A stretch of 64,000 nucleotides of DNA from Ceratopteris richardii (Eukaryota > Streptophyta > Polypodiopsida > Polypodiales > Pteridaceae), in the NCBI GenBank assembly GCA_020310875.1, contig CM035432.1:95985467-96049466 (forward strand). The letters run 5' to 3'. The position numbers and the translations under genes were made by a program. This document shows, piece after piece, positions 23,094 to 33,991 of the stretch. Under the pieces are notes generated by a model, which made no database searches, was not told the DNA's origin, and saw nothing but the letters and a program-made list of their open reading frames with translations. The first letter of the stretch is position 1. Each line of letters begins with the position of its first letter.

Positions 23094-23112
23094 TTTGGGC
23101 ACCGTTGGGGAG
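23094..23112 (+). promoter_or_regulatory. gypsy primer-binding site
   Basis: TTTGGGCACCGTTGGGGAG resembles the TTGGCGCCGTTGCCGGGGA type found in Tat/Athila gypsy elements. It lies just after the LTR. Confidence 0.6.
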
Positions 23113-23399
23113 AGAGCTTCGAGGATGAGTGTTATGATGGTAAGATCATGGATTTGTGATGTTCAGAGGTAAAAAATAGTCATTTTTTGTTATTTTTCTG
23201 ATTTTTCTTCTCCATCTTCCTCAGCACCATCATCACCATATTCATCTTCATAGATTTTTATGTTCATGAGTGCATTTTCACCATTTTCACATCATTTCTC
23301 ATGTGTGGGAGTGCAAGAAAGATCTAGGAAGTGGTTGGGACTGCATGCGCTTGTGGTTTTCATTATTTTTTGCACATTTGGGCTCGGCATAAAAATTCA

Positions 23400-23880
23400 A
23401 AATTCCCACCTAAAAGCTCAAAATATCAAGAATTTCTCAATAATTAACGATTCTCTAGAAAATTTAATTTTTTTCCCGCCTAAAATTTTTTGAGAAAACC
23501 ACCATTCTTTGCAATTGTGCATATTGAGAAATTTGCGATTCTTTGCAAAAATTCACAATTCTTTGAATTTAGTTCAATGAAGAAAATCATGATTCTCTAG
23601 ACTTAGAAAATTTGAGAAATTTGCGATTCTCTAGCAGAAATTTGGGATTCTTTAGCATTTAGCATTTTGCAAAATTCGTGATTCTCTCGAAGAAATTCAC
23701 GATTCTTTGAACTTGGGCATTGCCAAGACTTAGGGATTTGAGAAATTGATGATTCTCTACTTGGAAGACTTTGAGAAAGTCATGATTCGTGGATTCTGAG
23801 AGAATCGTGATTGTCTGGTTGTTGCACTTGTGAAAAAACATGACTTTTTGGCTGCTTGATTTATGAAAAATCCCGATTGT
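23400..23880 (+). repeat. irregular GATTCT(C/T)T repeat in leader
   Basis: The word (C/A)GATTCT(C/T)T, or a close variant, recurs about every 25-40 bases, usually preceded by GAAATT(T/C)(G/A)C. About ten copies are visible. It lies in the untranslated leader of the gypsy element that starts at 22.7 kb. Confidence 0.6.
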
Positions 23881-24407
23881 CTAAGAGGTCCTATTTGCCT
23901 ATTTTGACCCCCAAAAGGCTGATTGGACATAAATTTCTCATAGGAACTCCGTTTTGAGTGATTTTGAGCTCATTAGAAAGATTGTTTTGAGTTATAGATA
24001 TCGTATTTTGAAGTTGACCCTCAAGTGGGAGAAGGAATTAAGGGAGCTCAAGAAATATTTTCCAAAATACAAGGGGGAAAGTAGGTCTTGGAGATACCTG
24101 ATTGCAAGTGTTCTATAAAAAATACTAAGTCTAAATCTTGATCTAACTATGGAATTTTTACAAGGGTATTAAGAGCATTCAAAGGAATTTAGAGTAAGGT
24201 AGAGTGCAACATAAAGAGAGGATTGGGGAGCACAATTATTGGACATCAGAGCATTTTTTTGGAGCATCAAACTTGAGGTTGGAAGAACATTAAACCCCTG
24301 AATCAAGTCCAAGAAAGCCCTAATTTCTATAGTTAATGACTACATTTGTCAGGCAAGATTTCACTAGAGAAATGTATAAAAGAACAAGCAATTGATTCAA
24401 AAGAACA

Positions 24408-25255
24408 TTGCAACACCATTGTACTTGGGAAAATCGGGACTATTCAACAAGGCTTATGAACCTTAGGTCACGTAGACACTTAGGTCGGGATAGACAAAGC
24501 ATCAGATCATCTGAAGCTAGTGTCAACCGTACAACTAGGTCATGGGCTCAACAACTCAGTGGTTATCCCTATGTGCTAAGTTCGGACACAAGTGATTCAT
24601 AAATGCCCTTTGGCATGGAAAGACCCTCAAGTAACTCAAGCACTACCTATCTATAGACACTAGAAGGTCCTTATAAAACATAATTGGAATATATTAGGAC
24701 CAACCGATTAGGTGCATGCATCAAAGAGGATGGTCTGAGGCAATTAGTTACCTAACGCAAAAATCCCGATCTTACACTTTGGACTTGAACACCCAGTGGT
24801 TAAGTTCGAAGATGGTTCATATATTGATAAGCAAGGAACCATGTATGTGGTAATGAGCTTACCAGAAAAGACAAATGAGTTTGATAATATCATTTTTGAG
24901 AACGAGATAGGGGACCAAGAGCAAGGATACTTAGGAGGAGGACACAAGACCTGTGGAGGCAAATCGGTCTTAACCAGAATACTCACAAAAGAATGGATTC
25001 CCTACGATAAGAAAAGTGTAGAATTGTTCTAGAATAGGGAGATAGATGAAGCTTTTTGTAGGTTTAAGACTCATCAACCTACTAGAGTAGGAAATGTGAT
25101 GATATATGAATTTAAAGATCTTGATATCCTTGGAAAAGTTGTGTATTCAGACAAAACATTGGAGAGGGTACTTGTGGTAATGGAACCTGGTAGACATGCA
25201 TACTCTTGGCACGGCAAATTGATTTTCCCTTCACCAAGATCTAATGTTTTTGTTA
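24408..25255 (+). pseudogene. unrecognised retroelement-associated ORF
   Basis: Two short frames (24408-24602, basic and Arg/Ser-rich; 24796-25032, with LGGGHKTCGGKSVLTRILTKEWIPYDKK) are separated by stops. Past a stop at about 25032, further coding-like sequence (TLERVLVVMEPGRHAYSWHGK) runs to about 25225. I do not recognise a family. Position after a gypsy LTR and leader suggests gag or an extra ORF. It is cut by the LTR at 25263. Confidence 0.3.
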
Positions 25256-25262
25256 TATATTA

Positions 25263-25757
25263 TGGAATGTGTTGAACAAGGCATTGTTGGAGTGTTAATT
25301 TATTAATGTATGAATGTTTTTTGGTGTTTTTGATATAGCAACTGAAGGGTTGTGAGGTCCTAAAAGGTGTGAAAATGTAGACATCAATAATTTGATATAT
25401 AATTTGTAGATAAACCCGCGTAGAGGGTTCTATTGTTAGAAATAGTTAGAAAACTAGTGGCTAGAATAAGGGTCATTGTAGAATGCAATTTTTGTTATTA
25501 AAAGAAAAGGCTTTCTACAAAAGTTACCAACTTTTACTTTCATGCATGCTTTTTGGAGCCACTCTCATGTAACCACTATTTTTGACATAATAAAAAATTC
25601 CTATAAATACATGCACTTTGTGGACTGTCGAAACACAGTCCATGGGGGGAGATTGCACCTAATACTCCATTCTATCTCATCTTTTTGTGTGTCTATTTTT
25701 CTGTGTGTTTCTTGCATCTGTAACCTCTCTATGTGCATGAGAAAGATCCTGATAATA
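25263..25757 (+). repeat. gypsy LTR, third copy
   Basis: Same LTR family as 15403-15903 and 21070-21572; begins TGGAATGTGTTGAACAAG. The TATA-like CCTATAAATACATG lies near 25591. It is followed by a primer-binding site and by the family's GATTCY-rich leader, then abruptly by copia gag in antisense. Confidence 0.8.
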
Positions 25758-25771
25758 CTGGTTTCAGAGCC
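25758..25771 (+). promoter_or_regulatory. primer-binding site
   Basis: CTGGTTTCAGAGCC, one mismatch from TGGTATCAGAGC, directly after the LTR. Confidence 0.7.
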
Positions 25772-25969
25772 TTGCACGTGTCACTACAGAGTGATCTATT
25801 TCTGTTCATTTTGGCGATTGATCTCTGTTTCGTTGTTCTTTGTTTGTGATCCAATTTCGATTCCTATTCCGTTTTTGTTTCGAGTTCCGATTCTTGTTCT
25901 AGTTCTAGTTCCAGTTCCAATTTCAGTTTCAGTTTCTGGTTTGTATTTCTCTTTCCACAGAAATAATAG

Positions 25970-26689
25970 GTGAACTTCTTCGATGAATTATGCGATCCTT
26001 GCTTAGATCCATTGCTAGCATGATGACTTAATGTTTTGCCCTTATTGAATGGGCCTTTGGCCTTCATGGCAGATTCCTGGGAGGAAGTCGATTTGGCTCG
26101 CGAGTCGTGAAGGAGCAATAGTCGACGAACCTCTTCCCAAGATAAGACTTGGCCATGATTATACAAAGTTGTGAAAAATGTCTCGTACGACTTAGGTAAC
26201 TTGTTCAGAAGTCTACTGACATGTCTTCACAAGAGATCTACCTACCACATAGTGCTAATTTAGGCTGGTAGTCCTCAAATTGGGCTACGACCTTGGTAAT
26301 ATTATGAAACTCGGCCTCTAATGCATATATTTTCGAAGGGGTTTTGTCTTCATACAAAGAGGCTAACGTATCCCAAGCATCCTTGATGTCTTGCAAGCCA
26401 TGATATGTCCTTTTGTCAATTCGTCGCAAGCAAGTAACAGCTTACCTAAAGCTCTTTTGTCCTTGACATTCCACACATGCCAATTGTCTAAGTTGGTATC
26501 CCTATTGGGTTCGGGGTCTGACCCATCTACTACCTCATGAAGAAGATTTGTGTAGAGATAAGCACGCATGACATCTTTCCATAGATTGTAATTTCGTCCA
26601 TTGAGGCATTCATCCTTAGGCATAAAAATAGGGGTGAAAGAGGGTAAGAAGTTAATCATAGATGATGAGCTACCTTCACTTTTGTTCAT
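25970..26689 (-). pseudogene. copia gag, minus strand, truncated
   Basis: The frame starts at 26689 with a Ser-rich N-terminus followed by LNGRNYNLWKDVMRAYLYTN, typical of copia gag (UBN2 family). It continues in a second frame with LQDIKDAWDTLASLYEDKTPSK and in a third with HASNGSKQGSHNSSKKFTYYFCGKRN, which looks like the beginning of a zinc knuckle. At about 25970 it runs into the leader of the plus-strand LTR element, so the knuckle and everything downstream are missing. Confidence 0.8.
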
Positions 26690-27420
26690 TACAAAGCTTT
26701 GAGGATAAATTGTTTAGAAACACTATCAAAGATACTTGCCAAAAGTACTGCTTCAAAATAATTGCAAAGCTTGAAATGAACAACTGGACACCATGCTTAA
26801 AATTCTTTTTTTTTTTGGGGGGGGGGGGGCGGCTGAGAGTATCCCTGCACTTGGACAACACCAAGATAAGTGGACGTGAGAGGAGGGGGCTTAGATTAGC
26901 CCGTTGCACACAATTGAGCCTTAGAGTAGGCCTTGACACTTGGAGAGATCTTGTGGGTGGGCTTAGAGTAGCCTCCAACCCACACTTGCACACACTAACG
27001 ATTCTTCTTCTTATATTCTTGATGTACAAAGATGGGGCACTTAGTGCCAAAGTGTATGCCAAATTGTGTCCTTGATGGGGAGGGTTATGACCCTTGGTTA
27101 ATACAAACAAAGAGATGCCAAATGGTGTGTCGAAGTTGGGTATGCTACCCTAAAAAAATAACCCCTGAAGAAATACAATCTGACCCCTTAAATATGGAGT
27201 GAAATGAAGTTCAATGTACCCTTGAGTGTTGGAGTACAATAGTGTGTAGTGCAAAGGGAGATGCCCAAAAACTTATGAAGGTGCACCAATAATTATTCCA
27301 TCTCAATAGAGAAGGATTCTAAAAAAAAAACGAGTTCATAGCTGAAACATTCATTATGTGTGATGTTTAAATTATGGATTTGAGTCCACAAAATAGATTC
27401 GCTTGGGTGACTACTTAGAT
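26690..27420. other. no recognisable gene; poly(T)-poly(G) tract
   Basis: A run of T followed by 13 G at about 26807-26829 is the only striking feature. Since copia gag reads leftward from 26689, this stretch may hold that element's leader and 5' LTR, but I found no primer-binding site. Confidence 0.35.
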
Positions 27421-27568
27421 AACATATGAATGCCATATGTCATGGACAATGTGTGGACCATAGCAGTTCTGCCATGTTCAATGTAACAGAAGATGAGCAA
27501 ACGGCACAAAGAACCCAAACTAAAATAACAAGCTATTATCGAATTCAATTTGCTCCAGAGCCAACCAA

Positions 27569-28240
27569 GTGGACCCAAGGAAGCGCCACTATCACATTGG
27601 TGGTTGGTACACAAAATGTGGCCAATGGTGCGCACGGTTCTTTGTTGTTTTTGTCTTTCTCTCCTGGCATGCGTTTTCTTCCTCTTCGTGCACACAGGCA
27701 GATACCCTCTTCAGCTATGGCAACGGCGACCACAAGCACATCAACTCCCTCATCTCTTCAATCTGCCGCATCCTCCTCACTGCGAAGCCTGCTGTCGATT
27801 TGGCTATGGCCGCCCAAATCCTCCAGTCGCTCCACCTGGTGCAACGCCTCGCAACCCACCTCTCTACTGGGTCACTTTTCTGCCAATGTTATGGAAGAAT
27901 CACCGCAGAGGAAGCTGGCGGCCATGCGAAGCATATCAAGTAGGAGGCCTTCCTGGCTGCATCTGACCATGTCGATTTTGAGGGTCCCGATATCACCATA
28001 GTGCAGTTGTATGCCAAAGAAGGTAGTCGTCTCATGCTGGAATGTCTGAAGAAAGATCCGTCCAAGCCGAGGGGAAGTTATGGAGTTAAAAGCACTAGAG
28101 ATCGAAGGTGTGGCTCCTTCCGAAGAGGCCCTTCTTGAAACTATCTTTGATATATACAATGGTAATCGTGAGTTCCTTTCCGAAGAGTCAGCCACAAACC
28201 ATTTAAAGGACCTCGCTGTTCCTGTGCACACACACTGGTG
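27569..28240 (+). pseudogene. GC-richer gene fragment, possibly of host origin
   Basis: Unlike its surroundings this stretch is GC-rich and open in several frames. One frame (27569-27943, then past a TAG to about 28134) encodes GNGDHKHINSLISSICRIL, AAQILQSLHLVQRLATHLS, EAFLAASDHVDFEGPDITIVQ and YAKEGSRLMLECLKKDP. After a frame change, ALEIEGVAPSEEALLETIFD and EESATNHLKDLAV follow to about 28240. It looks like a helical soluble plant protein that has suffered one stop and one frame change. I do not recognise the family. It could be a retropseudogene or a fragment captured by a transposon. Confidence 0.45.
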
Positions 28241-28282
28241 ACCTCGAACTCACCTCAATCACTGCTTCCCCATCCTCTATGG

Positions 28283-28376
28283 AGCTCTGTTTACTGTCTG
28301 CACCACTCCGCAGCTGTTTACTGTCTACACCACTCCACTGCTCTGTTTACTGTCTCCACCACTCCGCAGCTGCATG
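28283..28376. repeat. three copies of a ~30-bp repeat
   Basis: CTCTGTTTACTGTCTGCACC and close variants, each followed by ACTCCGCAGCTG or ACTCCACTG, occur three times in direct tandem. Confidence 0.85.
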
Positions 28377-28734
28377 CTCGATCGTTTCGTCCGTGTTCAT
28401 CCGTCTATGCCCGCTTTTGGTCTTCAACGCTGCCTGCAGCCTGCTCTCCTTGAGCTCCTTGCCTCTTAATTTCTGTTAAATTTCTTTCGATGGTTTAGCT
28501 ATCCCACACACGTTTAATATCCCTTTCTTTTTATCAGGTTATGCTTGCCCGTTTCTGTCGATAATGGCGATTGCGCAATAACAAACTATTGTGTCAACAG
28601 CCCTGGTGCATGCAATCAAAATCACTTTCTTGCTCCTGCACTACCTGCTGGTTCAAAACCCCTCTCTACATGAGTACACGTGGATGAGTTCTACACCATC
28701 TTAAGGCCTCTAAAGGTCTGCCACTTGCTGAATA

Positions 28735-28895
28735 CGCAAAGCAGATGCATGCACTTAACCTGAGAGGTCGTCGCCTTGTGATGGACATTGATGCAAATGC
28801 ATGCACTAAACCTGAGAGGTTGTCGCCTTCTGAGTTGCAGAGAAGAAGCCTCACGTAGATGGAGTGTAGAAGAAGCCTGACGCAGATGGAGTAGT
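28735..28895. repeat. paired direct duplications
   Basis: Two local duplications: GCATGCACT(T/A)AACCTGAGAGG followed by T(C/T)GTCGCCTT occurs at about 28747 and 28800, and AGAAGCCT(C/G)ACG(T/C)AGATGGAGT occurs at about 28845 and 28871. Confidence 0.75.
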
Positions 28896-28979
28896 TGTAG
28901 ACAACAGCATCCAAATTTGACTATAGACAATCGATGATGCTATTCAACATCAGACTCTCTGCTAATCCCCTAAGAGATG

Positions 28980-29499
28980 CCCTCTCAAACCATGCCACGC
29001 TTCATTTGGGAACGGAATGGCATCTCGTTCTCCGCAACGATCTGAGCTTTGCAAGAAATGAGATAGAAGGATCTTTCAAGGTTGCATGTAAAATGCTCAG
29101 AAAATGTTTTTGAGCACTACAAAGGTTGTTTGCATCAACATGTGGAAATCCGAGAGAAAGTGTTTTTAAACACTTCAAAGAACTGGGATGCATTATCAAC
29201 CCTTAAAAGTAACCACTAAAATGAACAAAAAATACCAAAATCTGTAGTGAGCATGGGTGGGAGGGCTGGGAAACATGATGAAAAGCCGGGTGGGAGGGTG
29301 GGAAAATGGGCAAATGTAACCCAAAATGAGCAAAGAAAATTATGGCAAAAGAGAGGGAGGGTGGTCATATGGGCAAAATGAGTCCCACAAAATTGATGGC
29401 AAAGGGCTTCTCTCAATGAGGAGAAAGCACACCACCAATGTAGAGCACCACTACCACCAAAATCACTGCCAAACGCACCATCAAGACCTCCACCTAGCA
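28980..29499 (-). other. internal copia-like leader remnant
   Basis: Sequence downstream (minus strand) of the primer-binding site at 29500. It contains a G(T/G)GGAGGG-rich stretch at 29255-29370 in plus orientation but no recognisable gag. Probably leader or heavily decayed internal DNA. Confidence 0.35.
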
Positions 29500-29510
29500 C
29501 TCTGATACCA
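29500..29510 (-). promoter_or_regulatory. primer-binding site
   Basis: TGGTATCAGAG on the minus strand, an exact match to the initiator tRNA-Met type, directly after the end of the LTR at 29511. Confidence 0.8.
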
Positions 29511-29927
29511 TGTAGAGAGTATGCATGTGTAAGCAAAATGAAAAATAAAGTAGTCTCACAAAACAAAGAATGTGTGAGACACAAAATGAGTTGACCATGA
29601 AATGGGTAAACTCATGTGGATTAGAAATGAGCTTGCCAAGAGCATGGAGTAGGCTCCTCAAGCTTCTAACCAAGTACAAATGAGGGGAGAGGCCCTCCTT
29701 ATATAGATTTGGGAGGGGCTCTCAAAAGTACACCATATGTGGGATAAGTCTCCTGAAAGGAGAATGAATACAACTGGTAGAAGCACATGGCAAGGTACCT
29801 AAATACAAAGGAAATACAATATAAAATGGAAAATAGACTAGAAATGGAGTGCCTCCTGGATACAAAATGGAGATGCACTCATGCGTATACAAATGTAGAT
29901 GAAGTAGCAGCAATCATGTCGTCAACA
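29511..29927 (-). repeat. LTR of a copia-like element, minus strand
   Basis: On the minus strand it begins TGTTGACGACATG at 29927 and ends CATACTCTCTACA at 29511, followed by a perfect primer-binding site. A TATA-like CTATATAAGGA lies near 29703 on that strand. No partner LTR was found in the window. Confidence 0.7.
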
Positions 29928-29936
29928 TAGCGTACC

Positions 29937-30585
29937 TGTCAAAAATAGGAGAAAAACACCAAAAAGACATATCCAAAAATATCTATAATTAGACATGGTG
30001 ACACATGAGCATTTGAGTCATGGATTCGAATAGAATTAGATAAGCCCTCATTTTTTTGAAGTGTTGGAAAACGGCACTTTTCAAAGCCCTATAACTTAAA
30101 AACGGTGAGGAATTAGCTTAAGCTTGTGAGAGACACGTTGATTCAATTTTGCGATCTGCATGATAGTATTAGAGACGTCCGAGGTCCAAATCCACCTCCA
30201 AATGCTACTTTTGAGCCTAACAAATTTCAAAACTCTAGAGAGAGAGTAAAATCAAGGCATTTTCTTACAATGAACTAAATGTAGGATCCTGAACAAGGCA
30301 CTTAAAACATGATTCACAAAAATTTTGCACAGGCACTTTTAATCTCTTATACTTGCTCTACCTTTCTCTCATACAGAGTTTTCCTTAATTCTTTCATCTT
30401 CACCTTCCAAATTCCACTAGAAAACATGATGTGAATAAGTTCTAGAGAGAGAATATGAAACTTGTCAACCCAAAATTTTACCTACATGCATAAAATGACC
30501 TAATTATCCATTCTAAGCATTATCCCCACAATGAAATTGAGAAAGCTCAAAACGAATTATTTCACTACAAAAGAGGCATATTACA
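29937..30585 (-). repeat. gypsy 3' LTR
   Basis: In direct orientation with 54190-54836. It lies just past the polypurine tract, which on the minus strand reads AAAAGGGGGGGAAGAAT at about 30602-30586. Confidence 0.88.
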
Positions 30586-30602
30586 ATTCTTCCCCCCCTT
30601 TT
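30586..30602 (-). other. gypsy polypurine tract
   Basis: All-purine tract with seven G on the minus strand (one T near the end), directly before the LTR. Expected primer for plus-strand DNA synthesis. Confidence 0.8.
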
Positions 30603-30614
30603 CCAACTCTGTCC

Positions 30615-30940
30615 TTAGAGTTGGAAAGAAGAATAATGTTTTAGAAAATCGTCCAAGTTCACCCAACTCCAATCTTCTACTGGGTATGAGTGCCATTTCA
30701 CTAAAATTTCTACTATAGATTGGTTTCTAAGAAATCTTTCCTTTCTATCTAATATTATTTCAGGTTGATGCTCAAAAGAGCCATCATCTTTCAACTTATA
30801 ATTGTCCAGCAAAACATGAGCAACATTAGATACATATCTTTTAAGTAAGCTAACATGAAATACAGGATGCAAATTTAAATGTTTAGGTAATTCCAATAAA
30901 TAAGCGAGAGATCTAATCTTTTTCGAAACTTTAAAAGGAC
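30615..30940 (-). pseudogene. gypsy integrase C-terminus with chromodomain
   Basis: The minus-strand frame reads LPKHLNLHPVFHVSLLKRYV, EHQPEIILDRKERFLRNQSI and EILVKWHSYPVEDWSWVNLD. These match the GPF/Y-linked C-terminal part and the chromodomain of chromoviral gypsy integrases, which bind histone tails or heterochromatin proteins. It follows the integrase core after one stop near 30948. Confidence 0.85.
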
Positions 30941-30947
30941 CTACATA

Positions 30948-31925
30948 TCAAGGAGAAATCCTATGATCCTTCCCTCGCAACAAGTTAGATCGGTGAGGGT
31001 TAACTTTAAGAAATACCATATCATCAACTTGAAATTGAGGTAGTCTTTTCTTTAAATCATAGAATTTCTTTTGTCTTTTCTGAGCTTCTTTTATGTGTTT
31101 CTTACTTTTCCCAAATTCTTCATCCATTTTATCAAGCATTTCTTTGGTCACTTCTACTTTATTTGGAAAACCCAAAAACAAAGGTGGAGTCAAACAATTA
31201 TAACCGTACATAGCTTCAAACAGAGTCATTTTTATAGATGCATGCCATGCACTATTGTATGCAAACTCAACAAAGGGTAAATATTCACTCCAATTATCTT
31301 GCTTTTCATTCACATACATACGCAACATATCTTCAACTACCCTATTAACCCTCTCGGTTTCCCCATCAATTTGTGGATGGAAAGTTGTACTCATACGAAG
31401 TTGAGTTCCAATTGATTCAAATGTTTCTCTCCAAAAGTTTTGCGTAAATCTAGAATATCTATAAAAAACTATGCTTTTAGCCATTCCATGCAATCGAAAA
31501 ATCTCTTTTAGAAAGATTCTTGCAACATTCAATGGAGTATCAGTCTTTTTCATAGGAAAGAAATGTGCCATCTTGGTAAGCCGTGCGACTACAACAAATA
31601 TGGTATCATGCTTACTTTTGGTCATAGGTAGCTTAGTGATAAAGTCCATAGAAATAGACTCCCACTTTTGATTTAGAACATCCAAAGGTTGAAGCATTCT
31701 GAGCATCCTCTTAAACTCAGATTTCACCTGTTGGCACTTCAAGCATTCACTTACATATTTTCTAATATCCCGCTTCATACTTGGCCAAAAGTAAGAATAC
31801 TTTGTTTTAACATAGGTCCTTGAATAACCTAGATGTGCAGAAAAAGGTGCATCATGACAATCATGCAATATTTTAACTTTTAATGGAGATTCAAAAGATA
31901 TGCATAGCCGATTGTTACAATACAC
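30948..31925 (-). pseudogene. gypsy integrase
   Basis: A 325-residue open frame covers the zinc-binding HHCC module (HDAPFSAHLGYSRT through CLKCQQVKSE) and the catalytic core (SISMDFITKLP with the first Asp, TFHPQIDGETERVNR with the Glu, LPFVEFAYNSA). At the second Asp the usual S-D-R-D-x-R-F reads FYRYSRF, so that catalytic residue is lost. This is the best-preserved part of the element. The N-terminal side continues in the RNase H region after a stop. Confidence 0.9.
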
Positions 31926-31939
31926 TGTTCCATTCTACA

Positions 31940-32960
31940 AATGAAATTTTTCGGCATGTATCGATCCCCTGTTTGCATTCAAAGAATTCAAAATAGGTGC
32001 ATAAAAAGGATCCTATTTCATCTCTTCTTGAATTTGATTGAGAAAATTAGAATTTATTACAAAAACAATATGATACAAAGGTCTCCGACTCAATGCATCA
32101 ACAACCTTATTTTCCTTACCAACCAGATACTTAATGTCAAAATCATACTCACTTAATAATTCAATCCAACGCTTCTACCTATTGTTAAGCAATGGTTGTG
32201 TGAAGATGTATTTTAGACTCTAATGATCTGTTTTCAATTCAAACTTAACCCCTAACAATAGATGTCTCCAATGCTTAAGTGCATGCACAACAGCAAGCAT
32301 TTCTAAATCATAAGTAGGATAGTTAAGTTCATGTTTTCTTAGTTTTCTGGACTCATATGCAACCACCCTGCCATCCTATGAAAGAACATATCCTATCTGA
32401 CTACCACTTGCATCACATGCAAGCACAAAAGGCTTTTCCGTTTCTGGTATTTTATAAACACAATTCTCAATGACTTTTTGTTTCAATGTTTCAAATGATT
32501 TTTTATAGGCATCATTCCATGCAAATCCTACATTCTTTTTAGCCAATTCTATGAGGGGAGTAGCTATCTTAGAGAAATCCTTAATATGTGCTCTTTCATA
32601 TTGTGCCAACCCAAGAAAACTTCTAACATCCCTTAGAGTCTTAGGAATCGGCCAATCAACTATTGTTTTTACTTTTTCTTCATCTATAAGGATTCCTTCT
32701 TTTGATATTACTCTTCCTAGATACACAAGTTTATCCTTAGCAAAGAAACACTTACTCTTTTTTCCATATGATTTGTGTTCCCTAAGATTTTGCAAAGTCT
32801 TCTTGAGATGTATTGCATGCTTAGAATCATCTTTAGAGTATACAAATATATCATCATGAAATACTAAGATGAATTCATCTAGGTAATCGTGAAAAATATT
32901 ATTCATCAAGCACATAAATGTGGCAGGAGCATTTGTTAATCCAAAAGGTAGAACTATAAA
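31940..32960 (-). pseudogene. gypsy RT C-terminal part and RNase H
   Basis: At 32376-32915 the open frame has VFHDDIFVYSKDDSKHAIHL (the RT catalytic box with both Asp), KLVYLGRVISKEGILIDEEKV, WPIPKTLRDVRSFLGLAQY and FVLACDASGSQIGYVLS. RNase H continues below with stops: [33 protein letters not shown] sequence and [13 protein letters not shown]. All family hallmarks; at least three stops. Confidence 0.88.
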
Positions 32961-32981
32961 CTCATAGTGACCATATCGAGT

Positions 32982-33310
32982 TCAAAAAGTGGACTTAGGA
33001 ATATCTTCTGTTTTAATCCCAATTTGGTGATATCCCGATCTTAAGTCAATGTTCATGAATATAGTCGCTCCACTTAATTGACCTAATAAGTCATCTATGT
33101 GAGGGAGTGGATACTTATTCTTAATTGTTCTTTTATTCAACCCCCTATGGTCAATGCCTAATCTATAAGAGCCTTCTTTTTTCTTTTGAAATAAAATAGG
33201 TGCACCCCAAGGTGATACACTTGATCTTATCAAGCCTTTCTTCAGAAGATCATCTAATTGAATCTTTAGTTCCTTTAATTCATCGATGTTAGATCTATAG
33301 GGTGCTCTAG
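32982..33310 (-). pseudogene. gypsy RT N-terminal part, cut by CACTA
   Basis: The frame reads [60 protein letters not shown] and [20 protein letters not shown]. It is open from the CACTA junction near 33310 to a stop near 32980. The protease-RT linker that should precede it is absent; CACTA begins at 33317. Confidence 0.88.
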
Positions 33311-33316
33311 AATATG

Positions 33317-33345
33317 CACTACAAGAAATAGGGGGTGTAGCGATG
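33317..33345 (+). repeat. CACTA left terminal repeat
   Basis: CACTACAAGAAA followed by TAGGGGGTGTAGCGATGC. The right end (minus strand, near 52420-52400) retains the inner part GGGGTGTGCGAC, so the terminal inverted repeat can be aligned only over its inner half. Confidence 0.85.
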
Positions 33346-33376
33346 CCTCGGAATTGAAAAAAAAAATGAGAATCAT

Positions 33377-33590
33377 CACTTATGCAACGCTAGCATCGCA
33401 TAAGCAATGGTGCTGTTTTTGGATTATTTTTACGGGCCTTCATCGCACAAGGGATGCTAGCATCGCTTATCCGATGCTAAATGTGTGCATTGCAAATAGT
33501 GTCACTAACTAGCAACGTTATTTGGAACGTTGGCAAACTGGCTGGCATTGCTTATGCGACGTCCTGTGTTCCAGAGCGTCGCGTATGTGA
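33377..33590. repeat. left subterminal repeats
   Basis: Variants of a TCGCTTATGCGACGC motif in both orientations: CACTTATGCAACGC (33377), GCATCGCATAAGC (33393), GCATCGCTTATCCGATGC (33460) and ATTGCTTATGCGACG (33548). CACTA elements use such arrays to bind their accessory protein. Confidence 0.8.
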
Positions 33591-33716
33591 CACTCTGGAA
33601 GGTTAAAAAAAAAATTCGATTTCTCGCAGCACATTTGTGCTGGGATTTGGACACGAGAGAAAGAGAATGTGAGAGAGAGAGAGAGCGAGAGAGACACACA
33701 CATATCATTGTTGAAG

Positions 33717-33956
33717 CCAGGTATGCACACACACACACTTACAGACACATACATATGCATACACACACACATATACACATAGACACACACACACACATAC
33801 ACATAGACACAAACACACATACACACATATACACACATAATGTTGCATACACACACATATACATGCACACACACATATATGCATACGCACACATATGCAC
33901 ACATAATGCATACATAATGCATACATAATGCATGCAGACATACACATACATAATGC

Positions 33957-33991
<35 letters not shown>

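Noticed and set aside
26817..26829. G-run as a possible G-quadruplex or telomere-like site
   Set aside because: A single homopolymer with no repeat structure; likely a slippage product or sequencing-prone tract.
29911..29936. Apparent copia RT box YVDDM on the minus strand
   Set aside because: The bases are the start of an LTR (TGTTGACGACATG) followed on the same strand by a matching LTR end and primer-binding site; no other RT motif is near.
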